Positions 48,322 through 57,520 of a stretch of 64,000 nucleotides of DNA are shown in pieces. Both the position numbers and the translations under genes were made by a program. The notes below the pieces were generated by a model, which ran no database searches, was not told where the DNA came from, and worked only from the letters and a program-made list of their open reading frames with translations. The DNA is from Paracoccaceae bacterium (lineage in GTDB: Bacteria; Pseudomonadota; Alphaproteobacteria; Rhodobacterales; Rhodobacteraceae). The stretch is taken from the NCBI GenBank assembly GCA_947461435.1, contig CANHLE010000001.1, positions 97,233-161,232 on the forward strand, read 5' to 3'. Each line of letters begins with the position of its first letter. The first letter of the stretch is position 1.

Positions 48322-49245
48322 ATGTTGAGACCAGAAGAGCAGGCGTCAATTTTGACGGACGAAAACATCTTGTTTGCGTTTGAATTGTTTGTGAATCGTC
48401 CGCCAACTTCTGAGGAGCTTTCAAGACTTCACAAAGCTGCAAAGTCTCCTAGGGGCCTTGCCAACCATTTTTTCCGCACCCGCGAGTTTCGCAAGAGACT
48501 GGCTGCGTATCAGGCCATGGTGGCACAAAGAAATCCGCCTGCTCTTATTCATTTGCACATTCCGAAATGCGGCGGCACCAGTTTGACGTCGATCATTGGT
48601 GCGAGCCGGAGTAGCGGTGAATCTTTGGCCATTGACCATGGAGACATTGAACGTTTCTTGCAAACGCCAGATTCTGAGTTGCGGCGACTTAATTTCATAT
48701 TCGGGCATTTGGAATACGGCTTTGCAAGCAATTTGCCGCAAGGAGCCGTTTATGTTTGCGCTCTCCGTCGACCGGGCCCCAGAATTTACAGCTACTTTAA
48801 TTACGTGAAGCAAACGCAGGCGCATCCACTTCATTCATTTGTATATAATGCAGACATGAGTTTTGGTCAGTTTCTCGAGTTTGCGAACTCAAATTTGGGT
48901 CAGCGATTTGAATGCGAAAATGGGCAGGTCAAGCGCTTGGCAGGGAAGATGCAAATACTGTCGCCCAGCGTCGACAGGGAGCTTTTTCAACGGTCAGTTC
49001 GGAACATGTTCGCGGATGATATGATCATTGGGCTAACAGAGAATTTAGACCTGCTTCTGCAAAAACTGCAACAAAGGGATTTCATTGGAAAATATACGGT
49101 TGTCGTCAAGAATGCCTTGTCTAGTTCTGACAGCTTTGAAGATGCAATAAGCAGCCTTTCGGATTTTCAGTTGGGCGTGCTGCAGGATTTTACGTATTGG
49201 GATAACATGCTTTACGATATCGCGGAATCGTATGTTTTGGGTTGA
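48322..49245 (+). CDS. Sulfotransferase family protein
   Basis: This 307-residue enzyme has the 5'-phosphosulfate motif HIPKCGGTSL (79-88) and a 3'-phosphate-binding-like segment in ALRRPGPRIYSYFNY, as in Golgi-type carbohydrate sulfotransferases. They transfer sulfate from PAPS to hydroxyl groups. The first ~60 residues (FAFELFVNRPPTSEELSRL through FFRTREFRKRL) resemble a DUF4214-like helical module. It sits 8 bp after the methyltransferase gene in the polysaccharide operon, suggesting a sulfated surface polymer. Confidence 0.85.
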   Translation: MLRPEEQASILTDENILFAFELFVNRPPTSEELSRLHKAAKSPRGLANHFFRTREFRKRLAAYQAMVAQRNPPALIHLHIPKCGGTSLTSIIGASRSSGESLAIDHGDIERFLQTPDSELRRLNFIFGHLEYGFASNLPQGAVYVCALRRPGPRIYSYFNYVKQTQAHPLHSFVYNADMSFGQFLEFANSNLGQRFECENGQVKRLAGKMQILSPSVDRELFQRSVRNMFADDMIIGLTENLDLLLQKLQQRDFIGKYTVVVKNALSSSDSFEDAISSLSDFQLGVLQDFTYWDNMLYDIAESYVLG

Positions 49246-49268
49246 TAGGAATAGGGGCATCTTAAGTA

Positions 49269-50681
49269 ATGATTACACCAATTTTGCTGTGCGGCGGATC
49301 TGGAACGCGTCTTTGGCCCTTGTCGAGGAAGAGTTTTCCAAAACAATTCGGCGATATCTTGGGCGAGGAGAGCCTTTTCCAATCCTCTGTTCGACGGTTT
49401 CACGGTGAAGGTTTCTCGAACCCGCTGATCATTACCCGCAACGACTTTCGCTTTATCGTCACGGAGCAATTGGATGCCTGCGGGGTCACTTCGTTGGGTG
49501 TGTTGATTGAACCCGATGGTCGCAATACCGGCCCGGCGGCCGTGGTTTCGGCATTGCGTGTCGCGCAGTCAGATCCCGAGGGTCTTGTCCTGTTGGTCCC
49601 GTCGGATCACGCCATCGCGGATCCGGGCGCGTTTCGTGCCGCAGTTCTGCGCGGGCGCGCTGCGGCCGATGATGGGCAAATCGTGACTTTCGGCATTCAG
49701 GCATCTCGTGCCGAAACGGGATATGGCTGGCTTGAATCCGGAGCAGAGGTTTATCCGGATGTGCAAAAACTGGAGCGGTTTATCGAGAAGCCGGATGCCG
49801 AGAAAGCTGCCAAACTTTTCGCGGATCCGCGGTATTTGTGGAATGCGGGTGTGTTTTTGGCGAAGGCGAAGGTGCTTGTCGCGGCCTTTGCCGAGTTTGC
49901 GCCGGACATGCTGGCAGGGGCGCAAAAGGCCTTGGACAATGCGACAAGCGATCTGGGCTTTACCCGCCTTGACCCGAAGGCTTGGGCAACGGTTCCGGAC
50001 GACTCCATTGATTATGCCATCATGGAAAAGGCCAAGAATGTTTGCATGGTGCGCTTTGTTGGCCATTGGTCGGATCTGGGCGGCTGGGAATCTGTCTGGC
50101 AGGAAAGCCCGCGCGACAGTGCCGGAAATGCGGTGTCAGACCATGCCTATGCGCTGGACTGCGAAAACTCGCTTTTGCGGTCTGAATCGGGTGACATAGA
50201 ATTGGTCGGCATTGGCCTGAACAACATCGTGGCCGTGGCCATGCATGATGCAGTCATGGTGGCCGACATGACGAATGCGCAGAACGTGAAGCAGGCCGTG
50301 TCGATCTTGAAAAGCCGCGGCTCTAAACAGGCAGAGCATTTTCCGCGCGATCACCGCCCCTGGGGATGGTACGAAACGCTGATCTTGTCGTCGCGTTTTC
50401 AGGTCAAGCGGATCCATGTTAATCCGGGGGCCGCGCTCAGCTTGCAAAGCCATGTTCATCGGTCGGAACATTGGATCGTCGTGGCCGGAACGGCCAAGGT
50501 GACTGTGGATGACAAGGTTCAACTTTTGACGGAAAACCAATCTGTTTATATCCCCTTGGGCGCTGTCCATCGCATGGAAAATCCGGGAAAGGTGCCCATG
50601 GTTTTGATCGAGGTGCAGACCGGTGCCTATCTGGGCGAAGATGACATCATTCGTTACGAAGATATCTACGCGCGCAGTTGA
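49269..50681 (+). CDS. manC: Mannose-1-phosphate guanylyltransferase / mannose-6-phosphate isomerase
   Basis: This 470-residue bifunctional enzyme has the pyrophosphorylase signature CGGSGTRLWPLSRKSFPKQF at the N-terminus, FIEKPDAEKA, and a C-terminal type II PMI cupin with SLQSHVHRSEHWIVVAGTAKV and PLGAVHRMENP. It makes GDP-mannose from mannose-1-phosphate and GTP. GC content rises again from here. It is followed by manB and supplies Gmd in the same locus. Confidence 0.95.
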   Translation: MITPILLCGGSGTRLWPLSRKSFPKQFGDILGEESLFQSSVRRFHGEGFSNPLIITRNDFRFIVTEQLDACGVTSLGVLIEPDGRNTGPAAVVSALRVAQSDPEGLVLLVPSDHAIADPGAFRAAVLRGRAAADDGQIVTFGIQASRAETGYGWLESGAEVYPDVQKLERFIEKPDAEKAAKLFADPRYLWNAGVFLAKAKVLVAAFAEFAPDMLAGAQKALDNATSDLGFTRLDPKAWATVPDDSIDYAIMEKAKNVCMVRFVGHWSDLGGWESVWQESPRDSAGNAVSDHAYALDCENSLLRSESGDIELVGIGLNNIVAVAMHDAVMVADMTNAQNVKQAVSILKSRGSKQAEHFPRDHRPWGWYETLILSSRFQVKRIHVNPGAALSLQSHVHRSEHWIVVAGTAKVTVDDKVQLLTENQSVYIPLGAVHRMENPGKVPMVLIEVQTGAYLGEDDIIRYEDIYARS

Positions 50682-50719
50682 TCGGTCCGTGTGGTTTTGT
50701 TGAAAAGGGGGAACGGACG

Positions 50720-52090
50720 ATGACAGGGCTGACGTGTTTCAAGGCCTATGATGTTCGTGGTCGATTGGGCATTGATCTTGACGTTGATATCGCAGCCCGG
50801 ATTGGCCGCGCCTTTGTTCGTGCCCTGTCGGCCAAAACTGTCGTCATTGGCCGCGACATCCGGGCGTCGTCCGAGGAGCTGGCAGAGGCGGTCACGCGCG
50901 CAATGATTGCCGAAGGGGCCGAGGTTCTGGATCTTGGCTTGTCGGGCACCGAAGAGATGTATTACGCCGTCAGCCATTTTGGCGCAGACGGCGGGATAAT
51001 GGTGACGGCGTCGCATAATCCTATGGATTACAATGGCATGAAAATGGTGCGTGCAGGGTCTGCCCCGCTGGATACGGCAAGCGGTATGGCGGATATCAAG
51101 GCACTGGCCGAGGCGAATGATTTTGGTCCGCCCCGCCCCGGCGGCCATAGGCGCGATGTCAGCTTGGCCGCGCGCGAGGCCTATGTTGACAGGGTCTTGT
51201 CGTTTGTCGATCTGGCGGCCATGGCCCCGTTGAAGATTTTGGTCAATGCAGGCAATGGGGCTGCTGGCCCGACCTTTGATGCCCTTGCGACCAAATTGTC
51301 GATCAGCGGATCGCCTGTCACCTTTGTGCGGATGCACCACGATCCGGACGGTACCTTTCCCAATGGCATTCCCAATCCGCTGTTGCCTGAAAACCGTCCG
51401 CAGACGGCGGCGCGCGTTGTTGCAGAGGGCGCAGATTTTGGTGTCGCTTGGGACGGTGATTTTGACCGCTGCTTTTTCTACGATCATGAAGGTGGATTTG
51501 TTGACGGCGAATACATCGTCGGTCTGCTTGCCGAAGTGTTCTTGATCAAAGAGCCGGGGGCGGCCATCGTGCATGATCCCCGCGTGATCTGGAACACGTT
51601 GGATGTTGTTCACCGCCTTGGGGGCCGCGCCGTTCAGTCGCGCACGGGACATGCGTTCCTGAAACAGGCGATGCGCAATGAAGGCGCCGTCTACGGCGGC
51701 GAGATGTCGGCGCACCATTATTTCCGTGACTTCGTGCATTGCGATTCCGGGATGATCCCGTGGCTATTGATCGCAGAATTGGTATCCCGGCGGGGCCAAT
51801 CCCTTGCAGATCTGGTATCCCTGCGTCGCAGCGCCTTTCCCTCCTCTGGAGAGATCAACTATCACCTCACTGATCCTGGCGCGGCCGTGGCCCGGGTTCG
51901 TGCTGCCTATGAGCCAAGGGCAACCGAGATCGACATGACCGATGGTTTGGGGCTGTCGTTTGGGACATGGCGATTCAGTTTGCGGTCATCGAACACCGAA
52001 CCGGTTGTGCGGTTGAACGTCGAATCCTTGGGGGATGCAGCCCTTGTGGCCCAGCAAGTGACGGCGATTGAAAATCTTTTAAGGGCGTAA
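50720..52090 (+). CDS. manB: Phosphomannomutase
   Basis: This 456-residue alpha-D-phosphohexomutase begins MTGLTCFKAYDVRGRLG. It has the phosphoserine loop TASHNPMDYNGMK, the metal loop GDFDRCFFYD, the sugar loop GGEMSAHHYFRDF and the phosphate loop RSSNTEPVVRLN. It converts mannose-6-phosphate to mannose-1-phosphate for ManC. I chose the ATG at 50720, preceded by AAGGGGGAACGG; the open frame upstream overlaps the manC end. Confidence 0.95.
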   Translation: MTGLTCFKAYDVRGRLGIDLDVDIAARIGRAFVRALSAKTVVIGRDIRASSEELAEAVTRAMIAEGAEVLDLGLSGTEEMYYAVSHFGADGGIMVTASHNPMDYNGMKMVRAGSAPLDTASGMADIKALAEANDFGPPRPGGHRRDVSLAAREAYVDRVLSFVDLAAMAPLKILVNAGNGAAGPTFDALATKLSISGSPVTFVRMHHDPDGTFPNGIPNPLLPENRPQTAARVVAEGADFGVAWDGDFDRCFFYDHEGGFVDGEYIVGLLAEVFLIKEPGAAIVHDPRVIWNTLDVVHRLGGRAVQSRTGHAFLKQAMRNEGAVYGGEMSAHHYFRDFVHCDSGMIPWLLIAELVSRRGQSLADLVSLRRSAFPSSGEINYHLTDPGAAVARVRAAYEPRATEIDMTDGLGLSFGTWRFSLRSSNTEPVVRLNVESLGDAALVAQQVTAIENLLRA

Positions 52091-52112
52091 ATCGACCCTG
52101 CCCGAAGGTGGA

Positions 52113-52148
52113 CGGCTTGGCGTTCAAAACAGCCAAGCCGTTCGTTTT
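52113..52148 (+). terminator. Terminator between manB and leuA (convergent)
   Basis: A perfect 9-bp stem CGGCTTGGC (52113-52121) with GCCAAGCCG (52132-52140) and a 10-nt loop is followed by TTCGTTTT. It lies between the convergent ends of manB and leuA and can serve manB; on the other strand the loop is followed by fewer T residues. Confidence 0.85.
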
Positions 52149-53722
52149 CAGGCGTCCTTGTAGTTCACCATCTTTACGTCGCTGTCAGGGGCGGTCTTGC
52201 CCCGCCGCACGATAAGACGGTTCAGTGCATTGACATAGGCTTTGACGCTGGCCACGACGGTATCTGTATCGGCCGACTGGCCGGTTGCAATGCGGCCATC
52301 CTCGGACAATCGCACCGAAACCGTGGCTTGGGCATCCGTCCCTTCCGTCACGGCGTGAACCTGATACACCTCCAGCTTGGCATTGTGGGCATAAAGCATA
52401 TCGACCGCATTGAAGGCGGCATCCACTGGGCCATCGCCCGTGGCATCGATCGAGGCTTCAACCCCACCCACCAAAAGCGTCAATTCGGCCTCTCGCGGGC
52501 CTTCGGTGCCGCAGACCACCCGAAGTCGCCTTACCGAAAGATGATCTCCTTCATCAGTGGTCGCCTCGTCGGCCACCAAGGCCACCAGATCTTCGTCAAA
52601 GACTTCCTTTTTCTGGTCTGCAAGCGCCTTGAACCGAACGAAGACGTCGTTCAACTGATTGTCGGCCAGATCAAAACCCAGATCTTTGAGCTTGGATCGC
52701 AAGGCCGCGCGGCCTGAATGTTTGCCCATCTGAATGTTCTTCTGGGTCAGGCCGATATCCTCGGGGCGCATGATTTCAAAGGTCTGAACGTTCTTGAGCA
52801 CGCCGTCCTGATGGATGCCACTTTCGTGCAGGAAAGCGTTTTTTCCCACGATGGCCTTGTTGAACTGAACCGCAAAACCCGACACTGCGGCGACGCGGCG
52901 TGAAAGGTTCATGATCTTGGATGTGTCGATCCTTGTCCCATACGGCAGGATGTCGTTGCGCACCCGCATCGCCATCACAACCTCTTCCAAGGCCGTATTG
53001 CCCGCCCGCTCTCCCAAGCCATTGATTGTGCATTCAATCTGCCGGGCGCCGGCCTCGACCGCGGCCAAGGAATTGGCCGTCGCCATACCAAGGTCATTGT
53101 GGCAGTGGGTGGCAAATATGATCTTGTCCGCGCCGGGGACGCGCTCCAGCAACATGCGGATAAGTTTCGCGGATTCAAACGGATAGGTATAGCCCACGGT
53201 ATCGGGAATATTGATGGTGGTCGCGCCAGCCTTGATCGCGATTTCCACAACACGGCACAGATAATCGTGCTCTGTCCGTGTGGCATCCATCGGCGACCAC
53301 TGCACGTTGTCGCACAGGTTCCGCGCATGGGTGACAGTGTCGTGGATGCGTTGGGCCATCTGATCCATGTCAAGGTTCGGGATGGCCCGGTGCAGGGGCG
53401 AGGTGCCGATAAAGGTATGGATCCGGGGCGAGCGGGCATGCTTTACCGCGTCCCAGCACCGATCGATGTCTTTGTAATTCGCCCGGGCCAAACCGCAGAT
53501 GGTCGACTGTTTCGACCGTTTGGCGATCTCGCTGACGGCAGCGAAATCACCCTCAGAAGCAATGGGAAATCCTGCCTCGATGATATCCACGCCCATCTCA
53601 TCCAGAAGACCGGCAATTTCCAGCTTTTCTTCGTGGGTCATGGTGGCGCCCGGCGATTGTTCCCCATCGCGCAGGGTTGTGTCAAAAATCAGGACGCGGG
53701 GTTGCGAGACTTTGTCGGTCAT
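52148..53722 (-). CDS. leuA: 2-isopropylmalate synthase
   Basis: This 524-residue enzyme condenses acetyl-CoA with 2-oxoisovalerate in the first step of leucine synthesis. It has the catalytic FDTTLRDGEQSPGATM, the metal and substrate segment HCHNDLGMATANSLAAVEAGA, GLGERAGNTALEEV, and a C-terminal LeuA regulatory dimer domain that mediates leucine feedback. A 176-bp leader with a leucine-rich peptide and alternative stems lies upstream. AGGAA ends 8 nt before the ATG. Confidence 0.95.
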   Translation of the reverse strand: MTDKVSQPRVLIFDTTLRDGEQSPGATMTHEEKLEIAGLLDEMGVDIIEAGFPIASEGDFAAVSEIAKRSKQSTICGLARANYKDIDRCWDAVKHARSPRIHTFIGTSPLHRAIPNLDMDQMAQRIHDTVTHARNLCDNVQWSPMDATRTEHDYLCRVVEIAIKAGATTINIPDTVGYTYPFESAKLIRMLLERVPGADKIIFATHCHNDLGMATANSLAAVEAGARQIECTINGLGERAGNTALEEVVMAMRVRNDILPYGTRIDTSKIMNLSRRVAAVSGFAVQFNKAIVGKNAFLHESGIHQDGVLKNVQTFEIMRPEDIGLTQKNIQMGKHSGRAALRSKLKDLGFDLADNQLNDVFVRFKALADQKKEVFDEDLVALVADEATTDEGDHLSVRRLRVVCGTEGPREAELTLLVGGVEASIDATGDGPVDAAFNAVDMLYAHNAKLEVYQVHAVTEGTDAQATVSVRLSEDGRIATGQSADTDTVVASVKAYVNALNRLIVRRGKTAPDSDVKMVNYKDA

Positions 53723-53898
53723 ATCTTGGGTTCCTTTGGTGTCTTAGCTTTATGTCCAGGGCGCTGGTCACCTCTGAGCGGTCGCGCCCATGGGCACGCT
53801 CAGAGGCAGCTAAGAAGAAGGGGCAGGGCGGCCCGCGTACACAGGTCGGCCCCAAAGATGGTGCCCAGACAGGTCGAATTATGGGAGCCCTTGATCAT
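53723..53898 (-). promoter_or_regulatory. leuA leader RNA with alternative stems
   Basis: In the direction of leuA, the leader has a perfect 9-bp hairpin, CCTCTGAGC/GCTCAGAGG (plus-strand 53798-53806 with 53771-53779), whose first arm overlaps the last codons of the leader peptide. A competing stem GGGCGC/GCGCCC (53784-53789 with 53759-53764) cannot form together with it in full. A third pairing TCTTAGCT/AGCTAAGA (53808-53815 with 53742-53749) links the leucine-codon segment to bases just upstream of the leuA ribosome site. No U-tract follows, so translational control or Rho-dependent attenuation is more likely than an intrinsic terminator. Confidence 0.6.
53800..53898 (-). CDS. Probable leuA leader peptide
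   Basis: A 32-codon open frame upstream of leuA encodes MIKGSHNSTCLGTIFG followed by ADLCTRAALPLLLSCL. Seven of 32 residues are Leu, with a CTG-CCC-CTT-CTT-CTT cluster near the end and a final CTC before TGA. The stop codon lies in the first arm of a strong hairpin. This is the pattern of an amino-acid attenuation leader peptide. No clear Shine-Dalgarno sequence precedes the ATG, which lowers confidence. Confidence 0.6.
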   Translation of the reverse strand: MIKGSHNSTCLGTIFGADLCTRAALPLLLSCL

Positions 53899-54055
53899 GG
53901 AAACAGACTATACGGCGGAAATTCCCAATGAAAAGGGGGCATGGACGGGATTTGTTTCGATCGTTCCGATATTGGCCATCAGGTGCCTTGTCTTTCGCCC
54001 TTCCACCAACGCCTGCCCTCGCCTATCGTGCCGCAAAGTCCAACCGGAGATGTCT

Positions 54056-54631
54056 ATGCTAAAGTCGTTTGCCTTGGTCATAACCGCAATCTTCAGTTTT
54101 GCCCCGCTGGCGGTCGCCGGACCGGTCGCAGACAGGGCCGCCGGTGTCGAAGCGCGGCTTGCCAATGGCGATTATGCCGCGGCCGTGAGCGAGGCACGCG
54201 ATATCCTGTCGGCGGTCTGGGATGAAAGCCCGGGTTTGGGCTTTACCGATACTTTGCTTGTGCTTGAACCTGCATCCGGCTTTGGAATCTATAACCCAAG
54301 GGCAGACAATGTGTACAAACTTGCCGAACCCATTGTGATCTATGCCGAACCATTTGGTTTTGGGTATGGATCGCCGGGCGAAGGTCTTTTTTCCATTGGC
54401 TTCTTTGTTGACCTTCAGGTGCAATCAGACTCGGGCGAGATTTTGGGGGATGTGCCGAATGTGACCGAGCTTGATATGTCGTCCCGCTACCCGAACAAGG
54501 AATTTCAGGCCAACATCACCTATAATCTGGATGGGGTTCCGGCCGGAAAATACAGGTTGATCACAACGCTGCGTGACAAGAATTCTGCAAAGATCGGCAC
54601 GTTCGAAACGGATATCGTTATTGCCGAGTGA
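54056..54631 (+). CDS. Exported protein of unknown function
   Basis: This 191-residue protein begins MLKSFALVITAIFSFAPLAVAG, a clear signal peptide. The mature part has ARLANGDYAAAVSEARDIL, a short helical start, followed by a beta-rich region (LAEPIVIYAEPFGFGYG, FFVDLQVQSDSG, NITYNLDGVPAGKYRLIT) that resembles periplasmic domains of unknown function. I chose the ATG at 54056 because GGAG ends 6 nt before it; the ATG at 54050 would leave no spacing. It is divergent from leuA. Confidence 0.8.
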   Translation: MLKSFALVITAIFSFAPLAVAGPVADRAAGVEARLANGDYAAAVSEARDILSAVWDESPGLGFTDTLLVLEPASGFGIYNPRADNVYKLAEPIVIYAEPFGFGYGSPGEGLFSIGFFVDLQVQSDSGEILGDVPNVTELDMSSRYPNKEFQANITYNLDGVPAGKYRLITTLRDKNSAKIGTFETDIVIAE

Positions 54632-54748
54632 TCGCTTGAAAGACCAAATGCGACCGTCGCAAGCGTTTGCGGCTTTCCGTGCACCTACGGCGCAAGGCCT
54701 TGGCCCGGCCTTGCGGTTACATGAAACCAGACGGCAAGTGGAGTGGCC

Positions 54749-55696
54749 ATGACCCAAGTTCCTATTGTTACGCTAACGCTGAACCCCGCGCTGGATATGT
54801 CGACCGAAGTCGCGCATCTGGTTCCGGACGAAAAGTTGCGCTGCGCCGACCCTGTTCTTGATCCGGGCGGTGGCGGTCTGAACGTGTCGCGGGCTGTTAT
54901 GGCACTGGGAGGGGAAAGTTTGGCCCTTGTCGCGCTTGGCGGGCTGACCGGGGACCGTTTGGCCGGATTGATCCGCAACGAAGGCGTGCCCTTTTTGGCC
55001 ATGACTGCACCCGGCGAGACGCGCCAAAGCCTGACCGTGACCGAAAAGGCCACGGGCCATCAATACCGCTTTATGTTGCCGGGGCCCAAGTGGGCCGAGG
55101 CCGATCAGGAACGCGTTTTCACTTTGCTGCGCGCTTCGGCCCGCGCGGGGGCATACTCGGTCATTTCCGGCAGCCAACCGCCCGGTGTGCCCTTGGATTT
55201 TCCAGCAAAACTGGCAAGGGCCATGCCCGGCTTGATGGTGATTTTAGACACCTCCGGCCCGGCCCTTGTCGAAGCGGTGACCAACCCAATCCCGGGTCTG
55301 GATGTGCTGCGGATGGACGGCTACGAAGCTGAACAACTGGCGCATCGCCCCTTGACCACCCGAGAGGACAGCGCCGCTTTTGCCGCCGAACTTGTCGCAA
55401 GGGGCGTGGCGAAAACGGTGATCGTGGCGCGCGGGGCCGATGGGTCAGTTTTGGCCAATGCCGAAGAAAGACTGTTTTGCAACGCCGCCAAGGTGACCGT
55501 TGTGTCAACCATTGGTGCGGGCGACAGTTTTGTGGCGGGCTATGTCTTGACGCGTGCGCGCGGTCAAAATGCCGCAGAGGCGCTTGCGATGGCCACGGCG
55601 TCGGCCAGTTCTGCCGTCACAACGGCCGCAACAGACTTGTGCAACCCTGCTGACGTCATGCGCCTTTTGCCGCAATGCACCGTGACCAGACTTTGA
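54749..55696 (+). CDS. PfkB-family phosphofructokinase / hexose kinase
   Basis: This 315-residue ribokinase-fold kinase opens VTLTLNPALDMSTEV, typical of Pfk-2/1-phosphofructokinase. It has the GGGLNVSRA substrate segment, and the C-terminal GAGDSFVAGYVL with the catalytic Asp. GGAG ends 5 nt before the ATG at 54749. The lone gene gives no operon clue: it could be 6-phosphofructokinase 2, 1-phosphofructokinase or a tagatose-type kinase. Confidence 0.87.
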   Translation: MTQVPIVTLTLNPALDMSTEVAHLVPDEKLRCADPVLDPGGGGLNVSRAVMALGGESLALVALGGLTGDRLAGLIRNEGVPFLAMTAPGETRQSLTVTEKATGHQYRFMLPGPKWAEADQERVFTLLRASARAGAYSVISGSQPPGVPLDFPAKLARAMPGLMVILDTSGPALVEAVTNPIPGLDVLRMDGYEAEQLAHRPLTTREDSAAFAAELVARGVAKTVIVARGADGSVLANAEERLFCNAAKVTVVSTIGAGDSFVAGYVLTRARGQNAAEALAMATASASSAVTTAATDLCNPADVMRLLPQCTVTRL

Positions 55697-55732
55697 TCCC
55701 TGCCTGAAACGGGCCTTACGCTGGTGCGTTGG

Positions 55733-57391
55733 CTAACTTTCATCGCGCCAACGCATCGCAATCGGATAGCGACGGTCCAGCCAAAGTGCCCGTTTGGTCA
55801 ATCTTGTCCCGGGCGCAGATTGGAACCGCTTGTATTCGCTGATGTATAAAAGATGTTCGATCTTCTTGACCGTGGCGCGGTCATAGCCCTCGCCAACCAG
55901 ATCCGCGACCGAGGCTTCGCGTTCGATCAGCCCGTCCAGAATGGCATCCAGCACCACGTAAGGCGGCAAGCTGTCTTCGTCCTTCTGGTTGTCGCGCAAT
56001 TCTGCACTTGGTGGCTTGTCGATCACGCGTGCTGGAATGACGATGCCATGCGGGCCAGCCATCCAAGGGCGGTGGGTTTCATTCCGCCAGCGGCAGGTTT
56101 CAAAAACCCGCGTTTTGTACAGATCTTTCAACGGGTTGTAGCCGCCGTTCATATCGCCATAAATCGTGCAATAGCCCACAGCCATTTCTGACTTGTTGCC
56201 TGTCGTCAAAAGCATCTCACCAAACTTGTTGGACAAGGCCATCAACAGCACCCCGCGAAGGCGCGACTGAATGTTTTCTTCTGTGATGCCCGGCGCGGTG
56301 CCCTCAAAAAGGGGGCCAAGCACCTCGGCAACCGCAAGTTGCGGCCCCGAAATTGGCACAGTGTCCAAACGGGTACCAAGCGCCCTTGCCACCGCTTCGG
56401 CATCATCAAGCGAGGTTTGGGAGGTGAAACGCGACGGCAGCATGACGCAGCGCACGTTGCTTGGGCCCAAGGCATCCACCGCAATCGCCGCCACCAAAGC
56501 GGAATCGATCCCGCCAGACAAGCCCAGCAGAACCTTCTTGAACCCTGTCTTTGCAAGGTAATCTTTCACCGATACCACCATCGCGCGGTAATCAGCCTCG
56601 ACCACGCGGGGCATTTCGGCCTGCTCGCCCTTTTCGGCGATCCAGCCTGCGGCGGTCTTTACAAAGCACACGGTGACGCGCGCTTCATCGAACTGCGGCA
56701 ATTGAACGGGCACCGACCCGTCAGAATTCATCACGAACGACGCCCCATCAAACACTTGGTCGTCCTGCCCGCCCACCATGTTCAGATAGATCAAAGGAAG
56801 ACCTGTATCCCCCACGCGCCACCGCATCAAATTGACCCGGACAGCAGGTTTGCCCCTATGATAGGGCGACCCGTTGGGCACCAGCAGAATATCTGCCCCG
56901 GCCTTGGCATGGGCCAGCGCCACTTCTGCGTGCCATGCATCCTCACAGATCGGCGTGCCGATCTTGACGGGCCCAAGTTGAAACGGCGCTTGCAGCGGCG
57001 CGCTGTTAAACACACGTTTTTCATCAAAGACGGAATCGTTGGGCAATTCGTGCTTCAAGACTTCGGCCAGCACTGCCCCGTCCTTCAGATAAAAATATCC
57101 GTTGAACAGCTGCCCCCCACGTTTGACCGGGGCGCCAATCGCCAAAGTCGGCCCCCCGATGATCCGTGCAGCCAGGCTGTGCAGCGCGGTTTCGGCGGCC
57201 TCGACAAAAGCCGATTTCAGCACCAAATCTTGGGTCTGATATCCGGTCAGAAACATCTCGGTCAGCGCGACCAGATCCACCCCGGCCTCGCAGCCCGCTT
57301 GCCAATGTGCAAAGGCTGCCTCGGCATTGGCGGCAATTGCGCCCAAAACCGGATTGGCTTGCACCAAAGTGATGCAGAAACGTTCGCTCAT
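55733..57391 (-). CDS. nadE: Glutamine-dependent NAD+ synthetase
   Basis: This 552-residue two-domain enzyme has an N-terminal nitrilase-type glutaminase with catalytic Glu45 (LTEMFLTGY), Lys113 (VLKHELPN) and Cys149 (PICEDAWH). The C-terminal NAD synthase domain has the P-loop LSGGIDSALVA (291-301) and LLTTGNKSEMAVGY. It amidates deamido-NAD with ammonia tunnelled from glutamine. I start it at 57391 (MSERFCITLVQANP). It is convergent with the PfkB gene and divergent from the MORN gene. Confidence 0.96.
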   Translation of the reverse strand: MSERFCITLVQANPVLGAIAANAEAAFAHWQAGCEAGVDLVALTEMFLTGYQTQDLVLKSAFVEAAETALHSLAARIIGGPTLAIGAPVKRGGQLFNGYFYLKDGAVLAEVLKHELPNDSVFDEKRVFNSAPLQAPFQLGPVKIGTPICEDAWHAEVALAHAKAGADILLVPNGSPYHRGKPAVRVNLMRWRVGDTGLPLIYLNMVGGQDDQVFDGASFVMNSDGSVPVQLPQFDEARVTVCFVKTAAGWIAEKGEQAEMPRVVEADYRAMVVSVKDYLAKTGFKKVLLGLSGGIDSALVAAIAVDALGPSNVRCVMLPSRFTSQTSLDDAEAVARALGTRLDTVPISGPQLAVAEVLGPLFEGTAPGITEENIQSRLRGVLLMALSNKFGEMLLTTGNKSEMAVGYCTIYGDMNGGYNPLKDLYKTRVFETCRWRNETHRPWMAGPHGIVIPARVIDKPPSAELRDNQKDEDSLPPYVVLDAILDGLIEREASVADLVGEGYDRATVKKIEHLLYISEYKRFQSAPGTRLTKRALWLDRRYPIAMRWRDES

Positions 57392-57520
57392 CGTGTTGCT
57401 CCAACTGCCCGATGGCCCCGTTCTAACAGCTTGCACGCGCAGGGAAAGGGTCTGTAACCCTTGGCCCCGCTTGTCAGACCCTTGCTCGACCGCTAGGGTC
57501 CGCCAAAAGAGGTGCGTGCC

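Noticed and set aside
53099..54055. Long in-frame N-terminal extension of the exported protein at 54056
   Set aside because: It runs antisense through leuA and its leader; the signal peptide and GGAG site place the start at 54056.
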